Notes: generated from the letters alone by a model not told the origin. Shown: positions 12,156 to 20,572, numbered from the stretch's first letter. The stretch: 64,000 bases of DNA from Apiosordaria backusii (GCA_030549205.1 JAUKTV010000012.1:248001-312000); one strand, 5' to 3'. Translations and numbers: made by a program.

Positions 12156-12254
12156 GGACCGATGGACCGGTGCGTAGGAGACGGTCCAGCGGTCCAGGAC
12201 AACCACTCATGGAGGGACCGATGGACCGGTGTGCTATGAACGGTCCAGCGGTCC
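12156..12254. promoter_or_regulatory. Two CGG-triplet dyads in LTR U3
   Basis: GGACCGATGGACCG at 12156-12169 is followed after 12 nt by its near-complement CGGTCCAGCGGTCC at 12182-12195. The same arrangement with the same 12-nt loop recurs at 12215-12228 and 12241-12254. Each half contains CCG-N5-CCG or CGG-N5-CGG. CGG triplet pairs with fixed spacing are the usual targets of fungal Zn2Cys6 factors (established). That these are such targets is inference. The 3' LTR carries the same dyads at 19115-19213, upstream of the antisense gene. Confidence 0.6.
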
Positions 12255-12272
12255 ATGAGGATTGCAGGTCCA

Positions 12273-12320
12273 TATATACGGAGGAACTAGGTAGCTTGTA
12301 GATAGTTCCGCAGTATGCAA
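12273..12320 (+). promoter_or_regulatory. LTR TATA box and predicted self-primer RNA 5' end
   Basis: TATATA at 12273-12278 is followed about 35 nt later by AGTATGCAA at 12312-12320. This 9-mer is the exact reverse complement of TTGCATACT at 12461-12469, two bases after the LTR. If transcription begins near 12311, the RNA 5' end would fold onto the primer-binding site, as in the self-primed Tf1/sushi group. The start site itself is predicted, not seen. Confidence 0.55.
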
Positions 12321-12460
12321 TCACAGCTTGTATTCACGGTATCTTGTGTTTACATTGAGACATCTTGTTGTGCACTGTTTAGCTGCACCGAACCAATTGT
12401 CAGACGTTGCCTTCAACCGAGTATCCCTTTCAGAGGTTCTGTACAGGGGTTCGTCACACG

Positions 12461-12469
12461 TTGCATACT
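12461..12469 (+). promoter_or_regulatory. Primer-binding site, probably self-primed
   Basis: TTGCATACT lies 2 nt downstream of the 5' LTR and pairs perfectly with LTR bases 12312-12320. I recognise no tRNA 3' end complement at this position, though I could not test all tRNAs. Confidence 0.55.
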
Positions 12470-12516
12470 CACTTCAACTCTGTCATCGGATAAGTTGAAG
12501 GCGCCAAGTTAACGCC

Positions 12517-14694
12517 ATGGCCGGAAACATCAACACCCAGGGAGGAATCCCGACTCAACCCACCATCGACCAACTCCTTGCTCGTATCCAGGAGCTCGAG
12601 GACAAGTCACGCCTCTCCCATGATACCCTCACGCAGGAGAACGCCATGCTCCACCAGGAGATTGGCACCTTGCGCAAAGAAGGAGAGCGCGCCAAGCTCG
12701 AGGCTCCCGACCGTTACGGGGGTGCAAAAGGAGAACTGGGAGGATTTTTGATCCAACTCAAGGCATATTTTCGGTACTACCCTTCTCGTTTCCCGGATGA
12801 AGAATCCAAGGTCGTGTACGCTGCGTCCAGGCTCAGGGACAAGGCACTCACCTGGTTCGAGCCGATCCTGGGAGACTATTTCGACAACCAACACGACGAG
12901 AGGGAGGATGTCACCAAGAAGTGTTTCAAGTCGTACAAGGGTTTTGAGGAGAAGATCAAGGAGGTGTTTGGAGAGTACGATGAAGGCAGGCGTGCCCAGG
13001 AACGACTGGCCAACCTCAAGCAAACTAGGTCTGCTGCCGACTACGCTGCAGTGTTCAGGACGGATGCACTCCGCAGCGAGATCAACGACGAGGGATTGAT
13101 GCAGTTGTTCTACAACGGGCTCAAGGAGGAAGTCAAGGATGAGCTGTACCAACAGGAGCGGCCGGAGACTATCGACGAGTACATCGCGATGGCGGTCCGC
13201 ATCGACGATCGACAGTATCAGCGCCGCAAGGAGCGCAAGGGCGCACGCGTGCAGGGACCCTACCGCCCCAATGACAAGAGGAAGAGAAGGCCTTATGGGA
13301 CTCACGTTTCAGGGACTACTCACGCGGGACCTATGGAGGTGGACGCGGTCCAGAAACGGTTCAAGGGGAAAAACGATGTCAAGTGCTTCAACTGCGGGAA
13401 GATGGGACATTTCAAGAGAGACTGTCGGGCACCCAAGCAGCTCAGCTGGAAGGAAAAGGAGGCGGCGGCAGTTGCGAAGACAACGCGGGTTGTTGAGATC
13501 TCAAGCATTGAGTACGGCAACGATGGATTCCTGGACTCAGCGGACGACTACACCGACAGCGACTACGAGCATGAGACTCAGGAAGGAGAATTAACAGTCG
13601 ACTCTGAAGGAGAAGACCGTGTTGTGGGACAAGAACTGCCGACCAGGGGAGCCACCAGGCTAGAAGAAAACACGGCTCCAGGACCCTCTGAGGAAACCTT
13701 GCGGAGACTAAGGCAGGTTTTCGTCACGACCGCCCTCTCGAGTCTGGACACGGGGGAGGCCCTGAGGCAGGCCGAGGAGCGAGTTCAGAGGCTCGAGGAA
13801 GAGTTGGCAGAACTTCGGAACCAGCGAGAAGCGATTGAACAACGCTACCGCGATATCGAAAATAAGGTGGCGCAAACTATGGCCAACAACCAACCGCTCG
13901 CGCAGCTGTGGCAGGGCAACGAGCGTTGGATCGTTCCAGAAGAAGAGTTCGGCAAAGAGTTTGCACTACTCAACAAGGATGAGGAGGTCTGGGATGAGTT
14001 TTGGGCATCACGACCAGTAGCCAGCACCGGACTCGCGCTGACGCCAGGAGAGGTTCCGGAGTGGGGGTGGTATACTCCGTGCGAAGGAGACACTCCACAA
14101 GTTCATCCACGACACCCGGAACACAGGAGAGTGCCATGGTTCCAGTGCATCGCTCATGGATGCGCGGAACACTACCAGTCAAAGACCCTCAACGGGCACT
14201 GGCCGGTCAGAGAGGTCACCCAGACAGACCAACCGGTACCGGTGTCAAAGACTCTCGCAAGGTGGGGAGCGCCGGACGAAGAATTGAACAATTATTTCCT
14301 GTGGGAACAGGGGGACCCAGTCAAGCTGGAGGAACTCCAGGTCATACAGGTCACGCCCAGGTACGCAAGGTGCTGCCTCGAGTGGGTGACAGGCTGGGGA
14401 GAGAACACCGCCAACGAGAAGGAATACGGCTTGACGTGGTGTAAGAGTGCAGATTGTGCTTTCCATCTGCGAGCAAAGGCCCGAAAACACCACGAGGCCA
14501 GCCCCAAAAGATATAAGGCACGCAGCAAGAAAAAGACGCAGTATAGTGCCAGGAACAAGAAGTGGAAGGAAGCCCAACGACGATGGTTAGCCGATTTCGA
14601 GCTGCTGGACAGTTCGATGAAGGAGGACGCTCTGGAGGCACAACAACAGTCGGGAAAAGGGCTACGGCCTTTCGCGGAGGCCGCAAACCTCTAA
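12517..14694 (+). CDS. gag: Chromovirus Gag with extended C-terminus
   Basis: The 725-residue capsid/nucleocapsid protein starts at the ATG in GCCATGG. Residues about 70-250 form a retrotransposon gag domain (GGAKGELGGFLIQLKAYF, RLRDKALTWFEP). A CCHC zinc knuckle lies at C290, C293, H298, C303. Most fungal Gags end soon after the knuckle, but here about 420 residues follow: an acidic stretch, a coiled coil (about 395-450) and two copies of a C-X4-C-X2-H-X8-H module (C544/C549/H552/H561 and C642/C647/H650/H659), each just after a Trp. A Lys/Arg-rich end follows. The last 148 nt overlap the open pol frame (-1), with a slippery site at 14652. Gag packages element RNA in cytoplasmic particles (family knowledge). 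Confidence 0.93.
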   Translation: MAGNINTQGGIPTQPTIDQLLARIQELEDKSRLSHDTLTQENAMLHQEIGTLRKEGERAKLEAPDRYGGAKGELGGFLIQLKAYFRYYPSRFPDEESKVVYAASRLRDKALTWFEPILGDYFDNQHDEREDVTKKCFKSYKGFEEKIKEVFGEYDEGRRAQERLANLKQTRSAADYAAVFRTDALRSEINDEGLMQLFYNGLKEEVKDELYQQERPETIDEYIAMAVRIDDRQYQRRKERKGARVQGPYRPNDKRKRRPYGTHVSGTTHAGPMEVDAVQKRFKGKNDVKCFNCGKMGHFKRDCRAPKQLSWKEKEAAAVAKTTRVVEISSIEYGNDGFLDSADDYTDSDYEHETQEGELTVDSEGEDRVVGQELPTRGATRLEENTAPGPSEETLRRLRQVFVTTALSSLDTGEALRQAEERVQRLEEELAELRNQREAIEQRYRDIENKVAQTMANNQPLAQLWQGNERWIVPEEEFGKEFALLNKDEEVWDEFWASRPVASTGLALTPGEVPEWGWYTPCEGDTPQVHPRHPEHRRVPWFQCIAHGCAEHYQSKTLNGHWPVREVTQTDQPVPVSKTLARWGAPDEELNNYFLWEQGDPVKLEELQVIQVTPRYARCCLEWVTGWGENTANEKEYGLTWCKSADCAFHLRAKARKHHEASPKRYKARSKKKTQYSARNKKWKEAQRRWLADFELLDSSMKEDALEAQQQSGKGLRPFAEAANL

Positions 14695-17600
14695 AGGACC
14701 ACGAGCTACGCGTCAGCGAGGTCGCTGCTGTACAGAGGAGGGGCATGAAGGACAAGAGATTGCGAGTAGCAGCGCGTTGGAAGGGTTTCCAAACGCAAGC
14801 ACTCGTGGACAGTGGAGCAGAAGCGGACTTGATTTCACCAAGATTTGTGCAACAAGCCCGGGTTCCATGGAAAAAGAAGGAGGAAGAGGTCATCATGAAG
14901 GGACCCTTCCCTACACAGTTGGTAACCAGAGAAACGCTACCACTGGACATCACAGTGTCAGGAAAGACAACGACGGTGATTTTCGACATCGTGGATATGG
15001 GGCCAGAGAAGGACATGATCCTAGGGCAGCCATGGCACGAGGACTACAACCCAGACATCGATTGGAAGAATGGTGGCCACCTACGACCGAGGGTATATCG
15101 GGAGTATCCGACCAACGATGGGAGATCAGGAGCACGGCAGGAGCAGAGTGCAAGACAAGCACCCTCCACGGCACCACCGCAAGAGACACGGGAAATATTG
15201 GTGTACTCAATCGACACAGGCGGCAAGATCGAAGAAGTAGGGTTGGTAGGAACAGTTGCGTTGGTGGAAATTGCAGCAGCAATGAAGGACAAATACGCTT
15301 ATTACAACAATTTGAAGAAAAGCGAGAAAAAGGAGGTACCGCCGGAATATCAAGGGCATCCAGTGTTCACGGCAAAACACCTTCAGGGCCTACCAGAAAG
15401 GGGACCGTGGGACCATGAGATCAAACTCAAGGAGGGAGCGAAGCTCAAGCTTTTCCAGGTCTACCACACCAACGACAAACAGAGTGAGGAGTTACGAAAG
15501 TATTTGGACGAAAACATCAAGAGAGGACACATCAGGCCATCCACATCGCCGGCTGGATATCCTGTTTTCTTCGTGCCGAAGAAGGATGGGAGTCCACGAC
15601 TGTGTGTGGATTATCGACAGCTGAATCAGGAAACGGTGAAGAACGGTTACCCACTACCGCTGATTTCGCGGCTGCGAAGTCAACTGTCAGGGGCACGATG
15701 GTTCACCAGACTTGATATGCCAGTCGGGTACGCGCACATACGAATCAAGGAGGGAGACGAATGGAAGACAGCTTTTCGCACGCCTTACGGGCATTTCGAG
15801 TACCTCGTCATGCCGTTCGGGCTCACAAATGCACCAGCGACTTTCCAGGCCCTCGTTGATCACACGATCCGCCAGTATCTCGACAAGACAGCAGTTTGTT
15901 ATCTCGACGACGTTCTCATCTACTCACGCACTCTGGAAGAACACAAGCAGCACGTCAAGGAAATTTTGGACGCGCTACATGGAGCAGGACTATCGGTCAA
16001 CAAAGACAAGAGCGAGTTCCATGTGCAGGAGACGGTCTATCTCGGGTACCTGATCTCGCCAGGAGAAGTGCGAATGGAACCAGGGAAGATCGCGGCAGTC
16101 AAGGACTGGCCGAGACCACAAGGAGAAACACCCGAACAACTGAAGACTAGGGTTCGAGAGTTTCTGGGATTTACGAATTTTTATCGAATGTTCATACGAA
16201 ACTACGGCGCCATCGCCAAACCATTGAACGACCTAACCAAGAAGGACGCCGAGTTCAAATGGAAGGAAGAACAGGAAGAGGCTTTTCAAGCCATCAAAGA
16301 CGCCATTACGGCGGACCCAGTACTCAAGCTTCCAGATCCAGGACGACCTTTCGAGGTTGAGACAGACGCTTCCGACTACGCCATCGGAGGACAGCTAGGA
16401 CAACGAGACCAAGACGGGAAGCTGCACCCGGTAGCATTCTTTTCGAAGAAGCTGGAGGGACCACGCAAGAACTACCCAATCCACGATAAGGAGCTGCTTG
16501 CCATCATCGAGGCTTTTGAGGAATGGAGACCCTACCTCAGCGGAACCAACTACGAGGTACAAGTCTACACGGATCACAAAAACTTGAAGTATTTCACCAC
16601 TACCAAGGTTCTCAACGCCAGGCAAGGCAGATGGTCGGAATTCCTGTCTGAGTTCAATTTTCAGATCCATTACAAGAAGGGATCTGAGAACGCGAGAGCG
16701 GACGCTCTAAGCAGAAGGGCAGACCACCACGAAGAAAAGGTGGCGGAGGAGTCACCACCCTTGCTGCAGGAGACAGCAGAAGGCACACTGAGGCACCCGC
16801 TCCAGCAGTGGGCTGAGTGTTGCGCGGTGTACCGAGAAGAATCAACAGCCAACAAGTATCAGAGCAACATCGGCAACAACGAGCAGGAACGATGGGCTGA
16901 ACTGGAATCTTTGGGGATCCAGAAGGACGACAGCTACCGGCTCTGGTATCACAACCGAGCTTATGTCGAACCAGAGCAGCGGAAGGCATTGGTTCAGGAG
17001 ATCCACGAGTCGAAGCTCGGTGGACACATGGGAGTGGCCAAGACAACAGAGAAGATCAAACAACACTTCAATTGGCCAGGACTGAGGAAGGATGTTGAGG
17101 AAACGCTGCGAGAATGTGACCTTTGCAGAAGAACGAAGGCAGAGAGACACAAGCCTTACGGATTCTTGGAGCCATTACCAGTGGCAGAACATCCATGGAG
17201 CTCAGTGACCATGGACTTTATCACCAAACTACCACATTCCAAGGACACGGTCACAGGAGTCAAGTACGACAGCATCCTCACGGTCGTCGACAGGCTCACC
17301 AAGTGGGCATACTTCCTGCCCTACAGGGAGACTTGGACGGCAGAACAATTGGCGGATGTAGTGTTTCGGAACGTCACGGCGACACACACATGGCCAAGAG
17401 AGTTCATCACGGATCGCGATACCAAGTTCGTGTCGAAGTTTTGGAAGGCTCTGATGGAGCAAGTGGGAGTGAAGAGCAAGGCGTCGTCAGCGTACCACCC
17501 GCAGACGGACGGCCAGACGGAGAGACTCAACCAGATTGTTGAACAGTATCTTCGGAACTACATCAATTTCGAACAAGACAACTGGGTTGAACTTTTGCCA

Positions 17601-18425
17601 GCAGCACAACTCGCCTACAACACGGCGCCCACAGAAACAACAAAAGTCACGCCATTCTTCGCGAATTACGGATTCGAGGCGGATCTACGGCAAGGACCAG
17701 AGGCAAGAGTGCCTAGGGCGGCAGCAAAAGCAGGGAAGCTACACATGCTGCACGCCAAACTCAAGGAAGAGCTCGAGTTCGTTCGGGAACGCATGCGCAA
17801 GTACTACAACGTCAAACGGCTCGAGGGACCTCGCTTGAAGAGGGGGGATAAAGTGTTTTTATCAACACGGAACTTACGCACAAAACGACCAAGTAAGAAA
17901 CTGGACCACAGGAGGGTGGGACCTTTTACGATCGAAGAAAGAATATCGGGAACAGCGTTCAGACTCCGACTGCCAGGCACCATGCGGCTACGATCGAGTA
18001 CCTTTCACGTTTCACTCCTGGAACCGGCACCAAGGGCTGCCAGCCCGGACACTCAAATTGAAGCCGAGGACGAGGAAGAGGAGTACGACGTGGAAGAAGT
18101 CTTAGATTCGCGCATTAACAACGGACAGCTGGAGTATTTGGTTAGCTGGTTGGACTACCCGGCTACGGACAACTCATGGGAACCAGCAACAAACCTTAGC
18201 TGTCCTGAGAAGTTGGAAGAGTTCCATCGGAGGAACCCTGAACGACCAAGGGTGGAGAATGCCGCGAGGGGCCAGCAGCCGGGTCGGGAGGAAGACCAAG
18301 AGCGGCCCCGCTCGCGAGAGCAGCATTCCCATTGGCAAAATCTTGGTCCAGCCAACCCAACTGTGCGGAGGTCCAGTCGAAAGAGGAATCAAGACTTGGG
18401 GAGGGCACAGCGACAGGCACGCTAG
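14547..18425 (+). CDS. pol: Chromovirus Pol polyprotein (PR-RT-RH-IN-chromodomain)
   Basis: The frame opens after TAG at 14544-14546 and has no early ATG in good context, so it is expected to be made as a Gag-Pol fusion by -1 frameshifting at 14652-14658. Counting from the GTG at 14562: protease DSGA at 83-86; RT with VDYRQLN, FRTPYGHFEY and YLDD at 447-450; RNase H with ETDASDYA (D602); integrase HX6H (815, 822) and CX2C (852, 855), catalytic D885, D951, E987 (DX35E); then a C-terminal chromodomain, about 1174-1226, with the YLVSWLDYP and SWEP motifs. All catalytic residues are present, so the protein looks functional. The chromodomain probably directs integration to H3K9-methylated chromatin, as in related elements. 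The last 230 bp are overlapped by the antisense gene. Confidence 0.95.
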   Translation, partial: CQEQEVEGSPTTMVSRFRAAGQFDEGGRSGGTTTVGKRATAFRGGRKPLKDHELRVSEVAAVQRRGMKDKRLRVAARWKGFQTQALVDSGAEADLISPRFVQQARVPWKKKEEEVIMKGPFPTQLVTRETLPLDITVSGKTTTVIFDIVDMGPEKDMILGQPWHEDYNPDIDWKNGGHLRPRVYREYPTNDGRSGARQEQSARQAPSTAPPQETREILVYSIDTGGKIEEVGLVGTVALVEIAAAMKDKYAYYNNLKKSEKKEVPPEYQGHPVFTAKHLQGLPERGPWDHEIKLKEGAKLKLFQVYHTNDKQSEELRKYLDENIKRGHIRPSTSPAGYPVFFVPKKDGSPRLCVDYRQLNQETVKNGYPLPLISRLRSQLSGARWFTRLDMPVGYAHIRIKEGDEWKTAFRTPYGHFEYLVMPFGLTNAPATFQALVDHTIRQYLDKTAVCYLDDVLIYSRTLEEHKQHVKEILDALHGAGLSVNKDKSEFHVQETVYLGYLISPGEVRMEPGKIAAVKDWPRPQGETPEQLKTRVREFLGFTNFYRMFIRNYGAIAKPLNDLTKKDAEFKWKEEQEEAFQAIKDAITADPVLKLPDPGRPFEVETDASDYAIGGQLGQRDQDGKLHPVAFFSKKLEGPRKNYPIHDKELLAIIEAFEEWRPYLSGTNYEVQVYTDHKNLKYFTTTKVLNARQGRWSEFLSEFNFQIHYKKGSENARADALSRRADHHEEKVAEESPPLLQETAEGTLRHPLQQWAECCAVYREESTANKYQSNIGNNEQERWAELESLGIQKDDSYRLWYHNRAYVEPEQRKALVQEIHESKLGGHMGVAKTTEKIKQHFNWPGLRKDVEETLRECDLCRRTKAERHKPYGFLEPLPVAEHPWSSVTMDFITKLPHSKDTVTGVKYDSILTVVDRLTKWAYFLPYRETWTAEQLADVVFRNVTATHTWPREFITDRDTKFVSKFWKALMEQVGVKSKASSAYHPQTDGQTERLNQIVEQYLRNYINFEQDNWVELLPAAQLAYNTAPTETTKVTPFFANYGFEADLRQGPEARVPRAAAKAGKLHMLHAKLKEELEFVRERMRKYYNVKRLEGPRLKRGDKVFLSTRNLRTKRPSKKLDHRRVGPFTIEERISGTAFRLRLPGTMRLRSSTFHVSLLEPAPRAASPDTQIEAEDEEEEYDVEEVLDSRINNGQLEYLVSWLDYPATDNSWEPATNLSCPEKLEEFHRRNPERPRVENAARGQQPGREEDQERPRSREQHSHWQNLGPANPTVRRSSRKRNQDLGRAQRQAR
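14652..14683 (+). promoter_or_regulatory. -1 ribosomal frameshift signal (gag to pol)
   Basis: The heptamer G GGA AAA (14652-14658) is in the gag reading phase required for XXXYYYZ slippage. Six nucleotides later a perfect 6-bp stem CGGCCT (14665-14670) pairs with AGGCCG (14678-14683) around a 7-nt loop. It lies 34 nt before the gag stop codon and inside the window where pol is open. Heptamer, spacer and structure all fit the classical -1 programme. Efficiency is unknown. Confidence 0.75.
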
Positions 18426-18898
18426 GCGGCAGCTGGGCTGAGGGAGCAGGAGGCGACGAAGCAAGGAGTTGTGCTTCTTCCTCCATCATACCGCGGTTAA
18501 ACAGCTTGGCCTCGCGGTCGCGAAGGGACCGGCGGGTACGCTTAAGCCGCGCCAGGCGAGCTGCGAGGGAGGACAACTGGTTTTCAAGTTCTTCTTCCTC
18601 CTTCTCGAGCTCCTGTTGCACCTCGAGGTTACGGGCAACTAGCGGACGGTCAGGCAACAAAAACAAAGGGAGGAGACAAGAACTCACGGGCGGAGCCCAC
18701 GTCCATGCCGTCACAAGGGATTTTCAGGCGGACGCATTCACTGCAACGGTTGGAGCCCTGTGCCAGGACACAAGGAAGATTCTGGTTAAAACAACGAGTA
18801 CACGGCATAATCTCGCAACCACGCCCTACAATCGACAAGGAAAGGGCCGTGGCTTGATCGGTCTTGCGATGACGCTTTTTCTGTACACGATGAGACAT
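18196..18898 (-). CDS. Antisense Zn2Cys6-like/coiled-coil protein of the chromovirus
   Basis: The gene has two exons (18898-18688 and 18638-18196), a 49-bp intron with GTGAGT donor and CTAG acceptor, and 217 residues. The N-terminus is basic (KKRHRK). Cysteines 33, 36, 43, 52, 55 and 62 give CX2CX6C-X8-CX2CX6C, the exact spacing of a fungal binuclear zinc cluster, although the usual basic residues between cysteines 2 and 3 are lacking. Residues about 72-130 form a Glu/Arg/Leu coiled coil, followed by a Pro/Ser/Ala-rich tail antisense to the pol chromodomain. The cluster exon lies in the pol-LTR gap, where nothing on the sense strand constrains it. An upstream GTAAGT near 18932 may mark a 5' intron. 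A regulatory or RNA-binding role is inference. Confidence 0.7.
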
Positions 18899-18997
18899 GG
18901 CGACGGATAAGAGGTAAAGGGGCATCACTTACCAGGAAAAAGAAGAAGACAGTAGGGTTTTGAGCGAAACAAGAATTGGCCGCCGAGACGTCGACCT

Positions 18998-19013
18998 AGG
19001 AGGAGGGGCATCG
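18998..19013 (+). other. Polypurine tract of the chromovirus
   Basis: AGGAGGAGGGG just upstream of the 3' LTR is the expected plus-strand primer. It is followed by CATCG and then the LTR. Confidence 0.7.
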
Positions 19014-19417
19014 TGTCACGACCTTGGACACGGGAGGACGCAGACTTAACAGACGAGCCAATGGAAAGAGTGTATTACGACGGGAGGGACCCCTGTAGGT
19101 AGCCAATCAGAGGAGGACCGATGGACCGGTGCGTAGGAGACGGTCCAGCGGTCCAGGACAACCACTCATGGAGGGACCGATGGACCGGTGTGCTATGAAC
19201 GGTCCAGCGGTCCATGAGGATTGCAGGTCCATATATACGGAGGAACTAGGTAGCTTGTAGATAGTTCCGCAGTATGCAATCACAGCTTGTATTCACGGTA
19301 TCTTGTGTTTACATTGAGACATCTTGTTGTGCACTGTTTAGCTGCACCGAACCAATTGTCAGACGTTGCCTTCAACCGAGTATCCCTTTCAGAGGTTCTG
19401 TACAGGGGTTCGTCACA
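19014..19417 (+). repeat. 3' LTR of the chromovirus
   Basis: This 404-bp copy appears identical to the 5' LTR. Its U3 lies directly upstream of the antisense gene, so it could act as the promoter of that gene as well as a terminator for the sense transcript. Confidence 0.95.
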
Positions 19418-19733
19418 CGGTTAATAGGCTAAGTAAACTACTAGCCAGTTAAAAATTTAAAACCTTTATAGGTCTTTTAAGCTTAAAAAATAGGCCTATA
19501 GAAAAAAAGTTAATAAAGGAATAGATTAAAAAACCACCCTTTCTATATTTAATTTTCCTTTATAATTTAGCTTATAAAAATAATTACTTAACGTTTAAAT
19601 ATATAGGCCTTAACGCCTTATATACCTTATATTTTAGTTTTTTAATTAACTAGTTAGTTTATTAATTTTAACTTACTATAGTAGGCCTTAGATTTAAATC
19701 TAAGCCTACTACTTACTATAAGTAGAAAAGGGG

Positions 19734-20567
19734 TATTAAACTAAGTCCCTATAAGGCTTAAGTTTATAGTAAGTAGCTACTATTATACTATATAGTAGAA
19801 GCTTAAATTAAAAAGCCTACCTATTAACTATCCGGCATTTACTTAATACCTTACTTTACTATAGGACTATTTAAAGGCCTACATTCCACTAACTAATAGG
19901 CCAAACTGCCTATAATTTTATATTTAAGTTACTAAGGCCTACTACTGTAAGTAATATAAATAGCCTAACCCTAACCCTATATTAACCTATACCTTAGGTT
20001 AAAGGTACTTAATTTCGTAACCCTTTTATATAATTATAAGTCGATTTTTAAAAAGCTATAAACTATACTAACTTAACTGCCTATAAGACCTATAGCTAAC
20101 TACTAAGCTAGCCAAATTAACTAAAAGTTAATAGGCCTATAGTTAAATAGGTATATTATTACTATACTAAATTATAAGCCTATAGGCCCTATAAGTCGGA
20201 AGCTATAAAAGGCTTAATAAATAGTTTATAGGGCTTAGCAAACCTCAGGGTCAACTAAGCTATACTTTAGCCTATCTGCCTACTAAGGTATATAAGGCAC
20301 TGCAAGTTAGTCAGTAGGTATATAGTAAAGGTCAAGTACAAACCTTACTATAAAGATTATTACAGTAGATTTACAGAAGGCTAGCACTACAATACAATTA
20401 TTTACCTACTATATTTCTATCTTACAGTACCTACAAAGTGCTATATTCTAGTACCCCAGCACTAAGCTATAGGTATCATGCGTAAGACTTCCGCTGCACT
20501 GCAAGCTAGTATGTAAGCACTAATTACAGGGCCCTTAGGCCTATAATTGGCTATACCTATTACAATA
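19734..20567 (+). repeat. 3' LTR of copia element A
   Basis: This is an 834-bp LTR, strongly RIP-mutated in its first two thirds and much less so near 20340-20560. It is preceded by the purine tract at 19722-19733 and followed by the TSD ATTAT. Confidence 0.9.
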
Positions 20568-20572
20568 ATTAT

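Larger units (their letters stand above)
12055..12458 (+). repeat. 5' LTR of the chromovirus
   Basis: This 404-bp LTR contains U3 with two CGG dyads (12156-12195 and 12215-12254), a TATA box (TATATA, 12273-12278) and the putative RNA 5' end around 12311. The first nine bases of that end pair with the primer-binding site. Its copy is at 19014-19417. Confidence 0.95.
12055..19417 (+). mobile_element. Intact Ty3/gypsy chromovirus (7363 bp)
   Basis: The element has two 404-bp LTRs in direct orientation (12055-12458, 19014-19417) in which I find no difference by eye, TG...CA ends and a 5-bp duplication CGGTT (12050-12054, 19418-19422). Inside are a self-primer-type binding site, gag, pol in the -1 frame, an antisense gene and a polypurine tract (AGGAGGAGGGG). 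Pol domain order is protease, RT, RNase H, integrase, chromodomain, which places it with the chromoviruses. Codons are GC-normal with no RIP-type stops, unlike everything around it. Identical LTRs and lack of RIP indicate a recent insertion into an already degenerated copia element. Confidence 0.97.
3968..20567 (+). mobile_element. Copia-type LTR retrotransposon A, RIP-mutated, with three nested insertions
   Basis: Two 834-bp direct LTRs (3968-4801 and 19734-20567) bound this element, and ATTAT repeats at 3963-3967 and 20568-20572. LTR ends read TATTAAAC and CAATA, consistent with TG...CA ends after RIP. A purine tract AGAAAAGGGG precedes the 3' LTR. The body has copia motifs in order: RT (FKAKLVIKGF near 10020, IDFIKAFLNN near 10825, degenerate YINN near 11138) and RNase H (NSDFIKDLEDLKST near 11680). 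It is interrupted by a 938-bp solo LTR, a 678-bp solo LTR and a 7363-bp chromovirus. Without these and their TSDs it is 7606 bp, matching inverted copy B (7602 bp), which has uninterrupted sequence at all three sites. Confidence 0.9.

Noticed and set aside
12607..13305. 232-codon frame antisense to gag
   Set aside because: A mirror of strong codon bias in gag; no intron, motif or promoter. Unlike the antisense gene at 18196-18898 it has no region free of the sense-strand code.
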